Assembly: GCA_014773175.1 (NCBI GenBank)
Contig: VXCM01003313.1
Coordinates: 40,586 to 104,585 of the forward strand
Length of the DNA: 64,000 bases
Direction: 5' to 3'
Source of the DNA: Lucifuga dentata
Lineage: Eukaryota; Chordata; Actinopteri; Ophidiiformes; Bythitidae
Part shown: positions 11,341 to 21,786 of the stretch, piece by piece
How the letters are laid out: every line of letters starts with the position of its first letter
Position numbering within the stretch: position 1 is the first letter of the stretch
Made by a program: the position numbers and the translations under genes
The notes under the pieces: generated by a model
The model's database searches: none
What the model was told of the DNA's origin: nothing
Seen by the model: only the letters and a program-made list of their open reading frames with translations

Positions 11341-11375
11341 GATTTACATAGCCATTTATAATGGCTATGTAAATC
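11341..11375. repeat. Perfect 16-base inverted repeat (hairpin)
   Basis: GATTTACATAGCCATT (11341-11356) and its exact reverse complement (11360-11375) are separated by TAT. It lies between a poly(T) and a poly(A), so it may belong to a small transposon or retroposon remnant. There is no poly(T) directly after either arm, so a terminator role is not supported. Confidence 0.9.
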
Positions 11376-11468
11376 AATAAACATAACAACTGTAAAAACT
11401 CTTGAAATTGTGTGTCATAAAAAATGGACAGATTCCTTTAGCAAATTTTACTAAGTTACATATTTATC

Positions 11469-11502
11469 AAAAAAAAAAAAAAAAGNAAAAAAAAAAAAAA
11501 AA
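11469..11502. repeat. Poly(A) tract broken by an N
   Basis: A run, G, N at 11486, then another A run ending in AG. The left A-run-plus-G is repeated on the right, so this is probably one A tract duplicated at a contig overlap. Confidence 0.85.
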
Positions 11503-11604
11503 GTCATTACAAGAAATATGAACAAATTATCTCAAAAAAATTATTTGAACTACTAGTATGTACATCAAAAGCAATAGCAACACAAGAGTCTCTTGGATAA
11601 TTTA

Positions 11605-11745
11605 CGATAATCTTGTCTATTTTAATCTTGCCTTATTCATCTATGCAATGTGTCTATGCTTGCGTCTTTGTGAAACACTTTGGTGCAAAAACCTGTTTGC
11701 TTTTGAAGTGCTATATAAATGAAATTAACTTAAAATTAATATAAA
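11605..11745 (+). mobile_element. 3'-tail fragment of an L2/Rex1-type LINE or LINE-mobilised SINE
   Basis: The segment contains TTTGTGAAACACTTTGG (about 11668) followed some 35 bases later by GAAGTGCTATATAAATGAAA. This pair of phrases is the usual 3' end of fish L2/CR1-group retrotransposons, which read roughly GTGAAGCACTTTG and then GTGCTATATAAATAAA. No coding part is attached. The family assignment is from memory of the tail pattern and is tentative. Confidence 0.45.
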
Positions 11746-12137
11746 TAATGATATTTTTGTCATGTTGGTGGGATGGTATAGTGGGAGACTGTAAATGCTA
11801 TGAGCCTCAGCAGCTGTTACTATGGAGAAGATGCCAGCCATCAGCACAAATCTTACCTCTAGCAAATTCACAGTGCCTTCTCTCTGTAATTGGAAACAAA
11901 TCACTGCAATGTATTTGCTGAATTGATCAAAAACTGACCCAGAATCGGAAAGTAAATTAACTGTAACTTCAACACATCTCATTGTTTATACTGATGATTC
12001 ACTAAGGAAGAGTTTCATGACATCCTAACCTCAACTGCCAGGTGCTTAACATTGTCATTTTATATTTTGTGCTGTGTGTATATGATAAAGATTGTTAAAT
12101 GACAAAATGAGCTTATAGTAAAAGATTTCTGCAACCT

Positions 12138-12144
12138 CACACAC

Positions 12145-12181
<37 letters not shown>
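12138..12181. repeat. (CA)n microsatellite
   Basis: CA array of about 22 units with one CG interruption, first of three long CA arrays within 435 bases. Confidence 0.95.
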
Positions 12182-12183
<2 letters not shown>

Positions 12184-12189
12184 CTGCTG

Positions 12190-12310
12190 GTTAATCAGCT
12201 GTGTAAAGTACCATATCTATCTTTCAATTTCCCCCATTAGGGCAGACGCTGGCTTGATTAGGCCCTTAATCTCCTGCGATTGAGACATTAAAGCATGGAA
12301 ATGATGTATT
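12190..12310. promoter_or_regulatory. Candidate conserved non-coding element between CA arrays
   Basis: Unique block carrying GGTTAATCAGCTG, CCCATTAGGGCAG, TTGATTAGGCCCTTAATC and GACATTAAAG, i.e. several TAAT/ATTA cores in about 110 bases, bounded on both sides by long CA arrays. Inference only. Confidence 0.25.

Positions 12311-12311
<1 letters not shown>

Positions 12312-12358
<47 letters not shown>
12312..12358. repeat. (CA)n microsatellite
   Basis: Pure CA array of about 23 units. Confidence 0.95.
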
Positions 12359-12360
<2 letters not shown>

Positions 12361-12512
12361 TTTGCACCTTTAGACCTGTTCAGTAAACCAGGTCTAACAG
12401 TGCAGATGCATTTCTTGCAATTCCTGCTTACATAAGGGTCATTAGGTAGAGGCTGGTGCGTAAGTGCTGGCACTGGACAGCAACAGAAACAAGGGCTGGG
12501 CTTTCCTGTAAC

Positions 12513-12516
<4 letters not shown>

Positions 12517-12572
<56 letters not shown>
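12517..12572. repeat. (CA)n microsatellite ending at an N
   Basis: Pure CA array of about 28 units running into the N at 12573. Its true length is unknown because the assembly breaks there. Confidence 0.95.
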
Positions 12573-12585
12573 NGAAAAAAAAAAA

Positions 12586-12706
12586 AAGAGTTCTGAGATT
12601 AAAAACAGAATTCTGAGAAAAAAGTCAGAATTCTGAGAAAAAAGTCAGAAATTCTGACTTTAAGGTCAGAATTCTGACATTTAAATTCAGTATTCTGACT
12701 TTAAAG
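12586..12706. repeat. Short tandem array built on a GAATTC-centred palindrome
   Basis: Two 20-base units CAGAATTCTGAGAAAAAAGT occupy 12606-12645, preceded by a degenerate half unit. From about 12646 the spacer changes from A-rich to GACTTTAA-type while the palindromic core GTCAGAATTCTGAC persists near 12666. The core is self-complementary, so the array can fold on itself and reads similarly on both strands. Similar AATTCTGA repeats are scattered in fish genomes as low-complexity satellites. Confidence 0.8.
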
Positions 12707-13329
12707 TCTGGGAGAAGGCAGACAGCAGGCTATTAAACAGAATGTTAAAACACATAAGCAAGGGAGTTTGGGTGAGAGAGTTGAAACACAACTGGAGTGC
12801 CAGTGCACTAATACAGACTGGACATGCCTTCATTAAAAATCATTTCTGTGGCCATAGTGGCAACATAATGTGCTCTTGCTGACAAATTCTTCTTGAAAAC
12901 TAATTACATTTATTTTATGTATTTTTGTCATTTCCTGTGCAAAAAAGTGTAAAACAAACAGTGTTTTGATGATTTTTTTGAGGTCACCCCCAGACTTCTG
13001 GACTGTAGTGTACATATACACATATGCAAACTTACGGTATGCCCTGTGGCCTATGTCTTTAGAGGTGGAGATCATCCTTGTTATCCATTCAACCAGTCTG
13101 AGCTCCTCTTCCTCTCTGTTTCTTTCCATCTTTTATTGTGTGAACTTGACAAAGATGTGGCAGCTCCAAATCCAGTTTCTCCCTGTAATTGCACATTGAA
13201 GGCACTGCCCCAGGGAGATGTGAGGCAATAACAGAAAAATGCTTTGGATCAGCCAACTTTGGGCAAGAGGAGCAAAGGAGCAGGAGGGGCAGGTGTATAG
13301 AACAGAAGAGCAAAGATGTCTTGAGTTCT

Positions 13330-13530
13330 GGGCCATTTGCTCCAAGGAAAATAACCCCCATCTTGTTTAACAACTCACCCGGCAGGGACTATTACACCCA
13401 TTTTAATTGGCTCCCACTTTAATTGCCCAGGTGGAGGGAGGNACCCGGCAGGGACTATTACACCCATTTTAATTGGCTCCCACTTTAATTGCCCAGGTGG
13501 AGGGAGGGGGTCTCTTTCCTTCTCCTTATG
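13330..13530. promoter_or_regulatory. Candidate conserved non-coding element, artificially duplicated
   Basis: Contains CCCATTTTAATTGGCTCCC and CACTTTAATTGCCCAGG, two TAATTG homeodomain-type sites 20 bases apart. The block is shown twice only because of the assembly overlap at 13442. Enhancer role is inferred. Confidence 0.25.
13377..13507. repeat. Exact 65-base duplication flanking a single N (assembly overlap)
   Basis: Bases 13377-13441 equal 13443-13507, with only the N at 13442 between them. Confidence 0.92.
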
Positions 13531-13799
13531 CTCTTAAAGTTAGCCCTGCCAAAATGAGTTTAAGACAGTGCTTGTGTGGGTGTGAGTTCAAAATAACTAT
13601 GGAAAACATCTTGATGGTGGCACAAACAAATATCCTATCTCACATGCTTGTAGAAAAAACGCTGGCAGACATTGGTCAGCTATCTCAGGTAGAGTGGAAA
13701 CAGCAGGAAAAGCTGATAAGTCCTGCTCCTGTTATACCAAGTAATATACATTACCATGAGACAATTACCCTCCTGCTATTTGTATATTGCTACACTTGG

Positions 13800-15660
13800 T
13801 CCTGAACAGCTGGTGTAGACAGAGACATGGAGAGAACAATAGGACAGTGAGTTTGAGGAAAGTGTAAAAGCCAAGTAAAGAGTAAAGTGCAGCAATGCAT
13901 TCAGCTAAAGTCCCACTCCCACTCAGCCCTGCTAGTGATTTTGCTAAATGAGCGGTGATTGCACCAATTAAAAATACTGTGTTTTTCATTCATCAGCCGT
14001 GTAGGAGCAGTCTCCTGCCTTCACCGATTTGTCTTTGTGGTGTCCTGTCCTTCACCTGCCAGCTCCTTAGCTGTATGAATACTGGACAGGGTGAGGAGGG
14101 AAAAGGGAGGAGTGAGGACATCAGAGACTGTAGGGGATTCAGAGGGCCTCATATCCGAGTGCAGGGATTCCCCCAGCAATCTCTGACAATAGGACAGGAA
14201 GGAAGGAGTGTGCAGACTGTAGAAGCAGCCAGGCGGTAACGAGAGACATGGGACAGAGTTACAGAGGAGACGTGCAGTAGGACAGTGGAAGTGGAGAAAG
14301 AGCAGGAAGAAGAGCACCTCAGCTATTAAAACCTCCAAAGCACAGGGGGCATGTAGAGTGAATATTGTTACACTGGCACACAAACCCATACATATAATCC
14401 ACCACATATCACGTTGTGTAAGAATGAAAGCATAAAAGACAAATATACAGTATGTGCACTCCTTCAGATTGAACTGAAATAATTTTATGAAATGAGCACA
14501 GTGATTTAAGATGCAAAAATGGGCTCTGGCAACAAAAAATATGAAGTGTTTTTTTGCTTCCTCAGAGAAATATGCAGCGTTATGACGTGAAACAAAAACA
14601 CGCAGTAGTTTCATTTTGAAAGTGCACTCGAAATGAAAGCATGGAGGTTGGAGTAGTACATGGGAGTATACAGTTAACTTTAGCTATAGTAAAATAGCAG
14701 TTTAGTGGTGAAGTGTACAACATTTATACCAAAATCATTATTGACAATATTTTATTTTGTAATATATGTCTCCCTGCATCGCTTGGACTCAAACTAAAAA
14801 GGAAGTAAAAGTTCCCAGAACTCTGGCGCTGTTTACAGAATTGAAATCTTAGTAGTCAGTTTCTGGACTGACCTTGAGCTTTTCTCTATGGTGGACTCTT
14901 GGCTTGATTTCATTGCACACTACAAAGCTTCTGCTTTCTCCTTCGAGAGTGGGATACTGGCTCAAGTGTCTGATATCTATCATGTCATGCCATAATATGA
15001 CTCACGGTGCAGGGTAAAAGTGTCAGCAGCACTCTGGCCTTGGGAAGGACGAGCCACTTGTATGCACATCTAATAAACAGACGAGAACCTAGGAGGCAAC
15101 AGGACTCTGCTACTAAGATGTGAGACTGATGGATATGTCTATATGTTGACAAAAAAAGTTACATTTCACAGTAACGATCATATTTATTATGAGTTACAGT
15201 TCTTGGCATGTCTTGCTCAATAGCAGGGATAAGAGCAGGAAGTTGGTGACCCATCCATTATTAGCGCTTCCTTTCTAACCTCTGGATCTACCTTCTGGAC
15301 TTAAAATGAAAGAAAGAGCGGAAGAGGACTTAGATAAAGAGTTCTTATCTAAATTGCCTTGGCCCTGACCCTTACACCTGATGACTGTAAATACTAAATC
15401 ACTACTGTATCCTGACCTCGGACCCTGGCTATCTGACCTGCAGACCTGCCTGGCAGCCTGTGTCAGCCTCTGATGGTAAATGACTCTGGAAATGTTTGTG
15501 TTAAATTAGAATGGACTGCAGGGATTAAAACAACAATCCTATTCAAAGAAACGTACAATACAATACGTATTAATAGTGAACACCAGTCGTGGATCATTGT
15601 TTGTAATGGCAGCTGCCATTTCTTGAGAGAAATGACAGCTTGTGAGAAATGACGAAACAG
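13800..15660. other. Stretch without a recognised gene
   Basis: Holds the longest open frame of the window (14021-14614, minus, 197 codons). Its translation is Cys/Phe/Leu/Ser-rich, begins in AT-rich DNA, crosses purine-rich sequence and shows no domain I recognise. A CCTGCCAG acceptor-like site at about 14060 is followed only 28 bases later by GTGAGG. I treat all of this as chance. Confidence 0.5.
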
Positions 15661-15670
15661 TGTGGGGTGT

Positions 15671-15709
15671 ATGTGTGTGTGTGTGTGTGTGCGTGTGTGT
15701 GCGTGTGTG
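15671..15709. repeat. (GT)n microsatellite with GC interruptions
   Basis: GT array with two GCGT interruptions. Confidence 0.9.
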
Positions 15710-15887
15710 ATTATTTGTCAGAGTTAAAGAGTTTTAGAGGACAGGGGCATTAAGGGCTTCCCTGCAGCTGGATCCTGTCTGCAGTTTGACTTGACTTTTG
15801 GCACATTTTGTTTGTGCTGTTCAGGAGACATTTATTCAAAATTTTGTATTATCAAATAGGAAACAACTAAAAAAATATTCTGAATGT

Positions 15888-15926
15888 AAAAAAAAAAAAA
15901 AAAAATNAAAAAAAAAAAAAAAAAAT
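15888..15926. repeat. Poly(A) tract duplicated around an N
   Basis: An A run ending in T is repeated on both sides of the N at 15907, consistent with an unmerged contig overlap inside a homopolymer. Confidence 0.85.
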
Positions 15927-16432
15927 GAAAGAAGGGGCATTGATTTTGCATAAGTACTCTTTCCATTTGCTTAATTTATATAACTAGCTATGTTATGCTT
16001 ATGAATGCTCAGGTACCAGTTTATTTGGTTTCACTTTTTTAAAACTCTGTAGTAACTCTGTAGTGACAGAGACTTTTGCTATATGTGTGTCCATATGCGT
16101 GAATGTGAAATATAACTTTCAAGAAGCAATTTGAAAAATTTTTAATATACACCCTTGTGGTTGCTTCTATGATTGTTAGGTTTTGTAGTAATAATCGCTG
16201 AAATACAGCTCATAACACAGTGATGCTATCCTGGGCTCAGTCAGTAGTTGGACACTGACCGCACATGCTGGTGGCTTTCAGACAGCTGACTTTGGCCTCC
16301 AGAACAGCACCATAAACTACTGGCCAATGTGGATGTGTCTGCCGTGCAAGAGAGATTTACGCCACGTTAGTGTAACCCTGCCATACCTCACACGCCGAGG
16401 CCTTGACGAGTGAAAAGAAGAAAGAGAGCAGA

Positions 16433-16462
16433 GGAGAGAGAGAGAGACAGAGACAGAGATGT
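16433..16462. repeat. GA-rich microsatellite
   Basis: Degenerate GAGA/GACAGA run. Confidence 0.75.
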
Positions 16463-16663
16463 GCACCGACACACAAACACGATCACAGACATGGAGTCAG
16501 ACACCATGACTTACAGCCCAGTTCCATTCCCACTCTCCATCGTAGGAAGGCTGTTATTATAAAGACCTTCAATCCTTTACTTCTTTGTCCTCTCTCTCAC
16601 AGACTCACAGCAGCTCTGTAACTCACACTGATGTCAAAACAAACACACAGATAAACAGCCAAA

Positions 16664-16683
16664 AGCACACACACACACACACA
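16664..16683. repeat. (CA)n microsatellite
   Basis: Short pure CA run. Confidence 0.9.
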
Positions 16684-16734
16684 AGATCTACAGAGACATG
16701 AGCAACCAAGTCTGGCATCCCCCACATTGCCACC

Positions 16735-16850
16735 AATATTTCTCATGAGCTCTCGGCCACCAGCCCTTCATGAATTTTTATTAAACAAAACTCTAAGCAG
16801 ATTGATTTCACACCGGCTGCTTTATTGCATTTTTATTTAATTCTTTCTCT
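16735..16850. promoter_or_regulatory. Candidate conserved non-coding element
   Basis: Contains ATTAAACAAAAC (16779-16790), with a forkhead-type TAAACA core, then AGATTGATTTCACACC and a TTTATTGCATTTTTATTTAA stretch. Unique sequence between a CA run and a pyrimidine tract. Inferred from motif texture. Confidence 0.25.
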
Positions 16851-17085
16851 CTCTCAGATGCTCACTTGCTCCTCCTTGCCCTTACCTCAATTTCACCACT
16901 CTATCCTTTCACCTCATCTTTCCTTTCTGATGCTTATCCTCCTTCCTCTGTATTTCCTGCCTGTTTTCCTCCATTATCTCTCTTTTTACACTGTCCTTGC
17001 ATCTTTCCCTTTCTTTCTCTTCTGTCTTTCATTCTCTCCATTTCCTCAAGCCTCATTTTCCTGCCAGCCTTGATTTATGCTCCCG
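16850..17085. repeat. Pyrimidine-rich low-complexity tract
   Basis: The plus strand is dominated by C/T for about 230 bases, giving three overlapping Ser/Leu/Phe-rich open frames that are composition artefacts. Confidence 0.7.
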
Positions 17086-17146
17086 GATTTGTGGCCCTGA
17101 AGAGAGCTGTTGTTGGTGGGTTGATGAGTTTTGTTTTAACTCGTGT

Positions 17147-17188
17147 GTGTATATGTGTGTGTGTGTGCGTGCGTGTGCTTTTGTGTGT
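17147..17188. repeat. (GT)n microsatellite, degenerate
   Basis: GT array interrupted by ATA, GC and TTTT variants. Confidence 0.85.
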
Positions 17189-17288
17189 GAACACGAACAT
17201 CTCTCATTTGCAGATGTGTGTGTATGTGTGGGATTGTGTTCTTAAGCTTGTCTTTTGTCATGCTGCTGTCTCCTTCCTGAACTGACCG

Positions 17289-17854
17289 TTAAAGGACCAT
17301 GCTGCTGGTTTTGCATGTTTGAGCCTAATATACTGAAAGCCATTTCTGAAAACATATTACTGTAGCTGTAAATATTAGAATAGTTTTTTCTACCTTCCAG
17401 ACAGGCGTTGGTTTCAGTTCATTCCAGTATGCTATTACAATAAGCTTGTGGCTACTTGAAATGTGCTAGAGATAAGTAATCCATCATAGCAAACAAGATG
17501 TCTATTACATTTTTTTGGTAAAGTAACATCATTTAATTAGTCTAACATGCAGCTGCACAAAAGAAAAAGTTTGTCTCCTCCAGGGAAAAAAGGTCCAGGA
17601 GAGGACATGTTTTTCAGACAAATTAAAAATGACCATCCCTTTTACATATATACATAAACGTAAGCAGGTGAAACATTGAATTTAAAGGCAGGCGTGTCAC
17701 CTGAACATTTGATTTTGAGAGTTTAGAGCATTTGGCAAAATAACAGAAAACTAAACTGCTTTATATTGTGGAAATTTGTTGTCAGTAACATAATGTATAT
17801 GTGGGTAGTATTTATTGGGTTTAAACCTGAAAAATCACCGATATTATCCTTTAA
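17289..17854 (+). mobile_element. Non-autonomous DNA transposon (MITE) with TTAA target site, old copy
   Basis: The element lies at 17293-17850 and is flanked by a perfect TTAA on each side (17289-17292 and 17851-17854). Its ends are inverted and diverged: AGGACCATGCTG at the left and ATATTATCCT at the right. Internal phrases recur in the copy at 62774-63433: GCATGTTTGAGCCTAATATA near the left end, GTAATCCATCAT in the middle, and GAACATTTGATTTTGA then TTGTCAGTAACATAATG near the right end. It has no coding capacity. TTAA target sites are typical of the piggyBac superfamily, but these ends do not show the usual CCC start, so the superfamily is tentative. Confidence 0.8.
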
Positions 17855-18540
17855 GCAGTGGCCATATTTCAGTTCATATTTAATGCAGTTAAGAGAGTGG
17901 AGTATTCCTTCATGATACTGTACATGTGGATATCAAATGTATGTCATAAATGCAGCTACATAGTCAAATCCAGCCAGTTGTAATCAAAACATTGTGAATC
18001 AGTGGTTGGACTATGGAAAAATAAGATATTGTAGCATTCTAAAAACATCCTCTGGAACCCCTCTAACTTCTGAGAATGTCATTGTCTGTTACAAATCAAT
18101 TCCTGAACAGATGTGCAGCGATGGTCAGCTTGCTTGAGCGTCGAGTATGTGGTGCTGCGTTGTGAGTACAGTAGTAAGCAGTGGCCAATGTTCCCAATGC
18201 AGCTAGAAGTGATGAGGCAGAGTGAGGTTCCTGCTGAGAGTAATGAGGCTCCCTGCAGCTCCACACTGCCTCCCCAAGTCTCCCTGTCTCTCTGCCCAGC
18301 AGGCTTGTGTTTGCACAGCACCGCACCTCACCACCGAACAGCATGTGCACAAACATACATACAGGCATGCGCAGTGTCTCCTTACTGCTCTTCTAAATTA
18401 TTATTGTGCTATGTTTTCTTTTTCTTTTACCTCTCCCTTGCGCTCTCTTGGCATCTTCCTTCTTTTTGTTCTCCGAACTCCTCACTTCTCATCGCTTATT
18501 TTTTTCCCCCCCCTCTGTCCTCAGCACCCCTCCTTCTCCT
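17855..18540. other. Stretch without a recognised gene
   Basis: A frame at 18113-18631 is open for 172 codons on the plus strand, but its second half is a T/C-rich Ser/Leu/Phe translation. The first part (about 18113-18330) is better balanced but has no recognised motif. Confidence 0.45.
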
Positions 18541-18650
18541 CCTCGCTCTTCTCTCAGCAGGAGTCCTGTGTAATTGGGCTGTTGTCAACAGCACATTAAC
18601 CAGGATTAGCAGCCTAGTGACTCTTGGCTAGCACTGTTGACCCCTCCAAA
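18540..18650. promoter_or_regulatory. Candidate conserved non-coding element
   Basis: Contains TGTAATTGGG, the odd palindrome GCTGTTGTCAACAGC (18578-18592), CACATTAACC and AGGATTAGCAG, the last a bicoid/OTX-type GGATTA core. Four factor-like cores lie within 50 bases of unique sequence. Inference only. Confidence 0.3.
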
Positions 18651-18659
18651 CATGGGCCA

Positions 18660-19500
18660 AATAAGGTCATAAACGGCAAAAAATAAAGATAGCAGCAGCT
18701 TAGCCAAACCCTGCAGGTGTGTATGTGTCTGTGTGTGGCTGCACTTAAGAATAAGTGGACGCATAGATAGATAGATGGATAAATAATTGGACAGATAGAC
18801 ATACATGACACGCAGCCTCCCTTTTATGTATTTTATCAATGTCACTGGTATGAGAATGGCACGTGTGTGTTTGTACATGGGAGGGCTGTCACATGAGCGG
18901 ACTGAGTGACACCTACTGTGATAGTTAAGATATGATCTCAGACATGCACGCGTCACATATCAGGCTGTCTACGATGCAAAGGTTGATGTATGTACATGTG
19001 TCGGCCATGTATTAGGGACAAAAACCCTGCGGAATGACAGGTTATCTCTCAGCCCTCCACCCTATCTTCACCTCCTGTGTGTGTGTGTGTGTTTGGTCTG
19101 TATTGTCACACCGTTCTAATGGGGGAGGTGAGAGGAGCTGCGCTGTTGGTGTTAGGGAGACCATAATGTAACTGAAGTGTTGGATGTCTAATACATCAGA
19201 TGAGACAGCCATGAGGTGACTCTCTAGCCATTCTCTCTTTCTGTGAGGCCGTGTCTCTGTTGTGTCTATGTCTTGTCACTATCTGTCTCTCAGAATAGCT
19301 GTTTCTCCTGAACTTCACAGCCTTGAACTATAGCACTGGTGTGGAATAACAGGTCATGACGTACATGCAGGGAAATCCATGGTAAATGCCTGTAGCACTT
19401 TCTGGGTTAAAGTCTGTTGGCCATGTAAATGAAAAATAGTGTACTTCTTTCTGTTTTATTGATGTAAGGAAATATCTATGGTCAAGGACATCTCATCTAA
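18660..19500. other. Stretch without a recognised gene
   Basis: Unique-looking sequence with a short GATA-type run near 18766 and a (GT)n run at about 19074-19093. Confidence 0.5.
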
Positions 19501-19503
19501 TTT

Positions 19504-19508
<5 letters not shown>

Positions 19509-19538
<30 letters not shown>
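19509..19538. repeat. (CT)n microsatellite
   Basis: Pure CT run of about 15 units. Confidence 0.95.
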
Positions 19539-19542
<4 letters not shown>

Positions 19543-19819
19543 TCTTTTCTCTCTGTCTTGTTCAGTCTCTGTAGGCCTCACATAGCTCCAGAACCACCAT
19601 CCTGTCCTTGTCCACCCACCTTTGTTTCTAAAACAGAACCAATTTTATTGCTGCCTGGAGGCAGACAGAACTAAGCTAAGGAAACAGAATCCTAGTGTAA
19701 GGCGAGGTATGGAAATGAGCTCTCTGTCACAATACTCAACAATATCTCCTGTGGTCTTATTCTCCTGGAAATAGAGGAGAGGAGAGGAGGTGCTGGACAG
19801 CATTGTTCTTCCTGCCCAG

Positions 19820-19835
19820 TTTTTTTTTTTTTTTT
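19820..19835. repeat. Poly(T) tract
   Basis: T homopolymer. Confidence 0.85.
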
Positions 19836-19959
19836 GAGAAATTAATTAATTATGAATGAGTAAGTGAGTTAAGAAAAGGGGTTTTGAATTCTATTGGTGC
19901 TAACATAATTACAATTCTCTTTTTTAAATGAAGGGACTGGGGCCATTTCTCCTACCTCT

Positions 19960-20085
19960 CAAATGGGTTTTTATCGTCTCCAATTTGGAAAAGAAAAGCT
20001 GATAAAAGGCTTTATAATGCTTTAATTTGGCATCGATTTGCATAAATCTCCCTCAGTAATTATCACCTTACTCCTCCCCTCATGG
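19960..20085. promoter_or_regulatory. Candidate conserved non-coding element with POU octamer
   Basis: Contains a perfect octamer ATTTGCAT at 20036-20043 (reverse complement ATGCAAAT, the POU/Oct site), preceded by TTTATAATGCTTTAATTTGG and followed by CAGTAATTATCACC. A dense set of homeodomain/POU cores in unique AT-rich sequence. Enhancer function is inferred. Confidence 0.3.
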
Positions 20086-20254
20086 ATGACAGAAACAGTA
20101 GATTCTGATAAGGGTATGTGTGTGTACTTGTGTGTAAGGTGAGGGATATCTTCTACTCTCCATCTCCCATTTTTCTATTTCCATATCTCATCCCTCCGTC
20201 TTTCATTGGGAGAGGCGTGGAGCGAATGATGGCAGTGGCAGGGGAGAGGGAACA

Positions 20255-20345
20255 GAAAAATCCTAAATCAAAGCACTCAATTATAGGGCTGCAGTAATTA
20301 TGGGAGCCCTTGAATTGAAGTGCTCTCGGAGGAAAGATGGATAGA
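20255..20345. promoter_or_regulatory. Candidate conserved non-coding element
   Basis: Contains CACTCAATTATAGGG and GCAGTAATTATGGGAGCCC, two ATTAT-type sites followed by GAATTGAAGTGC. It lies between purine-rich and GATA-like sequence. Inference only. Confidence 0.25.
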
Positions 20346-20981
20346 TATATGGATGATGCATGAGGGGCGGGACAGATAGGTAAATAAATGAATACGCCAC
20401 ACAGAAATACAATGTAGCCTCTGTGCCTGGGACGACATAAATACACGTATTAATCGATAGGTCGCAAACCATCCCAATGCAATTAAAAGGGTATTGAGTG
20501 GAGTGGGTTACACTTGGGCTTGGGAGTGGGCTTAGGCAGGCTGTAGTGGGTCAGGGCTCTGACCTGTGGGAGGGTTAATGCCCCCCCTGGTCCTTGCTAG
20601 CCTCTGGCCTGTGTATGGTGAAATGCTGGGGGTTAGTCCATAAAGGGACTTCAGTCTCTTTGGGGCCCTTTACTGGTCAATAAGACTGAATGAGTTCTAT
20701 CAACTATCTCTGTGAAACCACCCCACTGGTGATAACCCTGCCTGAAGAGCAATGCACTAAATATAATTTAGTTATTCTGTAAAGGTACAGCTCCATCTGT
20801 GTGTATACCTTTATTTGAAAGATAAATTCTCTCTCTGTCCATATCATTTGCACTGATTTCATGCGTACTTCTGTTCTCCTTTATTGTTTTGAGACGTGTA
20901 TTACATTTTTCAAAATAACTATAACTGAAGGGAGATGTTTGGGTGTGTGGATGGATGCATGAGCGTTGGGGCATGTAAGTA

Positions 20982-21002
20982 TGTGTGTGTGTGTGTGTGT
21001 GT
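20982..21002. repeat. (GT)n microsatellite
   Basis: Pure GT run of about 10 units. Confidence 0.9.
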
Positions 21003-21737
21003 ATGCCAACTGCCGATTGACTGGCTCCAAATCCATCCTTATATTAACACATGCAGGAAGTTTGTCATGGGCCCTCTGCTGTGCCAGAGCTCATTTGGTT
21101 CGATGTGAAATTTATCACAGATGTTCCTCTTCCCTAACCAGGCCTGGCTGCCAGAGACCACAAACAAAAGACTCGTCTCCACACACAGATAAAAACCACA
21201 CAGCAGAAACTAACAGATTGCAGCTCTCTGCTAGCAAAGATAACACACCATTAGCAAAGTATTTAGATTAAAATTGGCATACGGTACATGTATAAATGTA
21301 CTGGTATAAGAAGCGAGCCCCTGCAGTTCTAAGTACTTTACCACTGACATCTTTTTGGCTTATTGGAGATTTCTTGCTTCACTTGTGTGGTTATGTAGTA
21401 TCTCTGAATGTGTCCCCTGTACATGTTCAGTCGTGTGTGTGTGTCTGTGTGTTAAAGTCAGTGCTAAATGGCTAAATGGATGGTACATGGCTGTACCTAC
21501 AGTACAGTGTTGGAGCCTGTGTTTGTGATTAATGTGCCCCTGTCTGCGCTGACAGTGTCAGAGGGAGTGATGTGTTGGGATGAGCACCACAGCAGCCTGC
21601 TGATTTACTGGCTTCCATCTCCACTGGTGTAAAGTCAATCTCTGTGGAAGGTCAGCAGCCCACGCGTGCACATTAGCGTATTTTAATCCCCATCCGTCAG
21701 GGCAAGCCAGCACCACACAGGAGAGCATTGGACTGCA

Positions 21738-21742
<5 letters not shown>

Positions 21743-21785
<43 letters not shown>
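21743..21785. repeat. (GA)n microsatellite
   Basis: Pure GA run of about 21 units. Confidence 0.95.

Positions 21786-21786
<1 letters not shown>

Noticed and set aside
14000..14092. Acceptor-like CACCTGCCAG followed by GTGAGG after 28 bases
   Set aside because: The segment is too short and lacks a consistent open context to call a micro-exon.
14021..14614. Longest open frame (197 codons, minus strand)
   Set aside because: Hydrophobic, Cys/Ser-rich translation of AT-rich and purine-rich DNA with no domain, signal or splice support. A frame of this length is plausible by chance in 64 kb.
16850..17285. Overlapping Ser/Leu/Phe-rich frames
   Set aside because: They come from a pyrimidine-rich tract and a GT array. 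Three frames are open at once, which is a composition effect.
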